Shown here in pieces: positions 5,023-6,210 of a DNA stretch of 6,210 bases. Under the pieces are notes generated by a model. That model saw only the letters and a program-made list of their open reading frames with translations, did no database searches and was not told the DNA's origin. This DNA is from an uncultured Porphyromonadaceae bacterium (GTDB taxonomy: Bacteria; Bacteroidota; Bacteroidia; Bacteroidales; Muribaculaceae). The stretch spans positions 1 through 6,210 of the forward strand of contig CAMWIF010000170.1 in assembly GCA_947174225.1 (NCBI GenBank). Reading direction: 5' to 3'. How positions within the stretch are numbered: position 1 is the stretch's first letter; each line of letters begins with the position of its first letter. Both the position numbers and the translations under genes were made by a program.

Positions 5023-6210
5023 TTATTTGTAGATGGGACCGTAATTTTTGCATGCGCGGTAATCGCTTCCCTCTTTATCCTGACCGAAAGCATTCCAAGC
5101 TGCCGGACGGAAAATCTTATCCTCCTCCACATTGTGCATACATACGGGTATACGGAGTATGGAAGCCAAGGTTATAAGATCCGCTCCGATATGACCATAG
5201 CTGATGGCTCCGTGGTTGGCACCCCAATTATTCATCACTGAATACACGTCTCGGAATGCGGGACGGTCACACAGACGAGGCACAAACCAAGTTGTGGGCC
5301 AAGTGCGGTCGGTTCTCTCATCAAGTATACGGTTAATCTCCGGATCAATATCCACAGTCCAGCCCTCAGCTATCTGAAGCACGGGACCGAGACCCTTTAC
5401 CAGATTCAGACGTGACATGGTGACAGGCATACCACCTTTTGAGAGGAAATTGGAAGAGAAACCGCCGCCACGGAAATAATCACGATTGGCAGGATACCAG
5501 GTAGTGGCTTTGAGACAATTGTCAACATCCTCCTCAGTAAGTTTCCAATGCTGTTTCATTACAGGATTACCTTCAGCATCCGTAGCCTGACCGCTGCCGT
5601 CGAGTGTGGTGGCACCCGAATTGATAAGATGGATTATACCGTTTGAGGCACATCCGGTAAGCTCCTTACCTGTCACACGCTTCACAGCTTCCGGACTCCA
5701 GTAAGTACGCACATCTGAGAATATCTGAGCGGTGTTGGTGAGAAGATGCCCGAAGAGCATAGCCACACCGTTGCAGGCATCATTCTCAGTTGCCACAACG
5801 TAAGCCTCGCGTATGCCGTTCCAATCGAAAGATGTATTAAGAAGAGCCTCTGAATAGTCGCCGTTAGGATAAAAGTCAGTCCACTGACGCTGCCCTTGGA
5901 AGCCGGCAGCAATGGCGTTATGGCCAATCGCCTCCTCCTTGAATCCCTTCTCAAGAAGTTTCGGATTTCCCTTCATAAGGTCGCGCATTATGATGGTCAT
6001 CTTCACTATGAATTCCCAGTCGGCATCTTTCTGTTCGCGGCTCTTGCTCTTTTCGGGAGTATTGAAATCTATGCCCTCATTGACTTTACAATTTTTCTCA
6101 GTCCATTCCATAGCTTTCTTAAACTCCTCCTCGTCGTAGATACCCTCTGCCATACGTCGGATAATCTCAGTGAGGTCAATGCTTTCATTGCGCATTCCGA
6201 GGTATTCCTG
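5023..6210 (-). CDS. fucI: L-fucose isomerase, C-terminal two thirds (5' end outside window)
   Basis: This Mn-dependent cytoplasmic ketol isomerase converts L-fucose to L-fuculose, the first catabolic step. The frame is open to the right edge; the first visible codons read QEYLGMRNESIDLTEI, so the internal ATG at 6195 is not the start. There are 395 visible residues. By alignment from memory with E. coli FucI (591 residues), about 195 N-terminal residues are missing. Metal-site residues are conserved with a constant offset. Glu in VVATEND (codon 5785-5787) corresponds to Glu337, Asp in FSDVRTYWSPEA (codon 5713-5715) to Asp361, and His in NWGANHGA (codon 5212-5214) to His528. Other matches are AAGFQGQRQWTDFYPNGD, EALLNTSFDWNG, YFRGGGFSSNFL, KGLGPVLQIAEGW and the C-terminal SDYRACKNYGPIYK. 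It is the first fuc gene in the window; the operon promoter and any FucR regulator would lie past 6210. Confidence 0.97.
   Translation of the reverse strand, partial: QEYLGMRNESIDLTEIIRRMAEGIYDEEEFKKAMEWTEKNCKVNEGIDFNTPEKSKSREQKDADWEFIVKMTIIMRDLMKGNPKLLEKGFKEEAIGHNAIAAGFQGQRQWTDFYPNGDYSEALLNTSFDWNGIREAYVVATENDACNGVAMLFGHLLTNTAQIFSDVRTYWSPEAVKRVTGKELTGCASNGIIHLINSGATTLDGSGQATDAEGNPVMKQHWKLTEEDVDNCLKATTWYPANRDYFRGGGFSSNFLSKGGMPVTMSRLNLVKGLGPVLQIAEGWTVDIDPEINRILDERTDRTWPTTWFVPRLCDRPAFRDVYSVMNNWGANHGAISYGHIGADLITLASILRIPVCMHNVEEDKIFRPAAWNAFGQDKEGSDYRACKNYGPIYK

Noticed and set aside
664..6210. A link between the glycosyltransferase-like gene and the fucose operon as one sugar-modification system.
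   Set aside because: A strong terminator (1404-1442) and a separate promoter (1362-1393) lie between them, and nothing in the sequence connects the functions. Adjacency alone is weak evidence.

Overview
The window most likely comes from a gut-type member of the Bacteroidales (Bacteroides, Muribaculaceae or a relative). The evidence is the fucose gene order fucI-fucA-fucK-fucP, which matches the fucRIAKP operon of Bacteroides thetaiotaomicron. In addition, the kinase is rhamnulokinase-like, start codons lack clear Shine-Dalgarno sequences, and there is a Bacteroidetes-type promoter (TTTG-N20-TAATTTTG). The genus is an inference.

Right two thirds (about 1400-6210, minus strand): an L-fucose catabolic operon read from right to left. 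It begins with fucI, whose first ~195 codons lie beyond the right edge, followed by fucA, a rhaB-like fucK and fucP, and ends at a clear intrinsic terminator (1404-1442). FucP imports L-fucose with protons, FucI converts it to L-fuculose, FucK phosphorylates that to L-fuculose-1-phosphate, and FucA cleaves the product to dihydroxyacetone phosphate and L-lactaldehyde. No regulator is visible; a FucR gene would be expected just past the right edge. The 147-base gap between fucA and fucK is unlike the ~55-base gaps elsewhere in the operon. It holds a long terminator-like hairpin and an 18-base perfect palindrome.

Middle (664-1393, minus strand): a separately promoted gene of 198 codons that looks like the N-terminal half of a GT-B (family 4) glycosyltransferase. 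It lacks the nucleotide-sugar-binding half but ends in a segment resembling the family's last helix.

Left (1-620, plus strand): a 139-residue Ala/Lys/Asp/Gln-rich protein without Arg, Cys or Pro. It is built from 11-residue amphipathic helical repeats resembling group 3 LEA proteins. It converges on the glycosyltransferase-like gene, and a 19-bp hairpin lies between them.

I see no mobile element, CRISPR array, RNA gene or obvious new multi-gene system. The two points most worth a second look are the half-glycosyltransferase and the 11-mer repeat protein.
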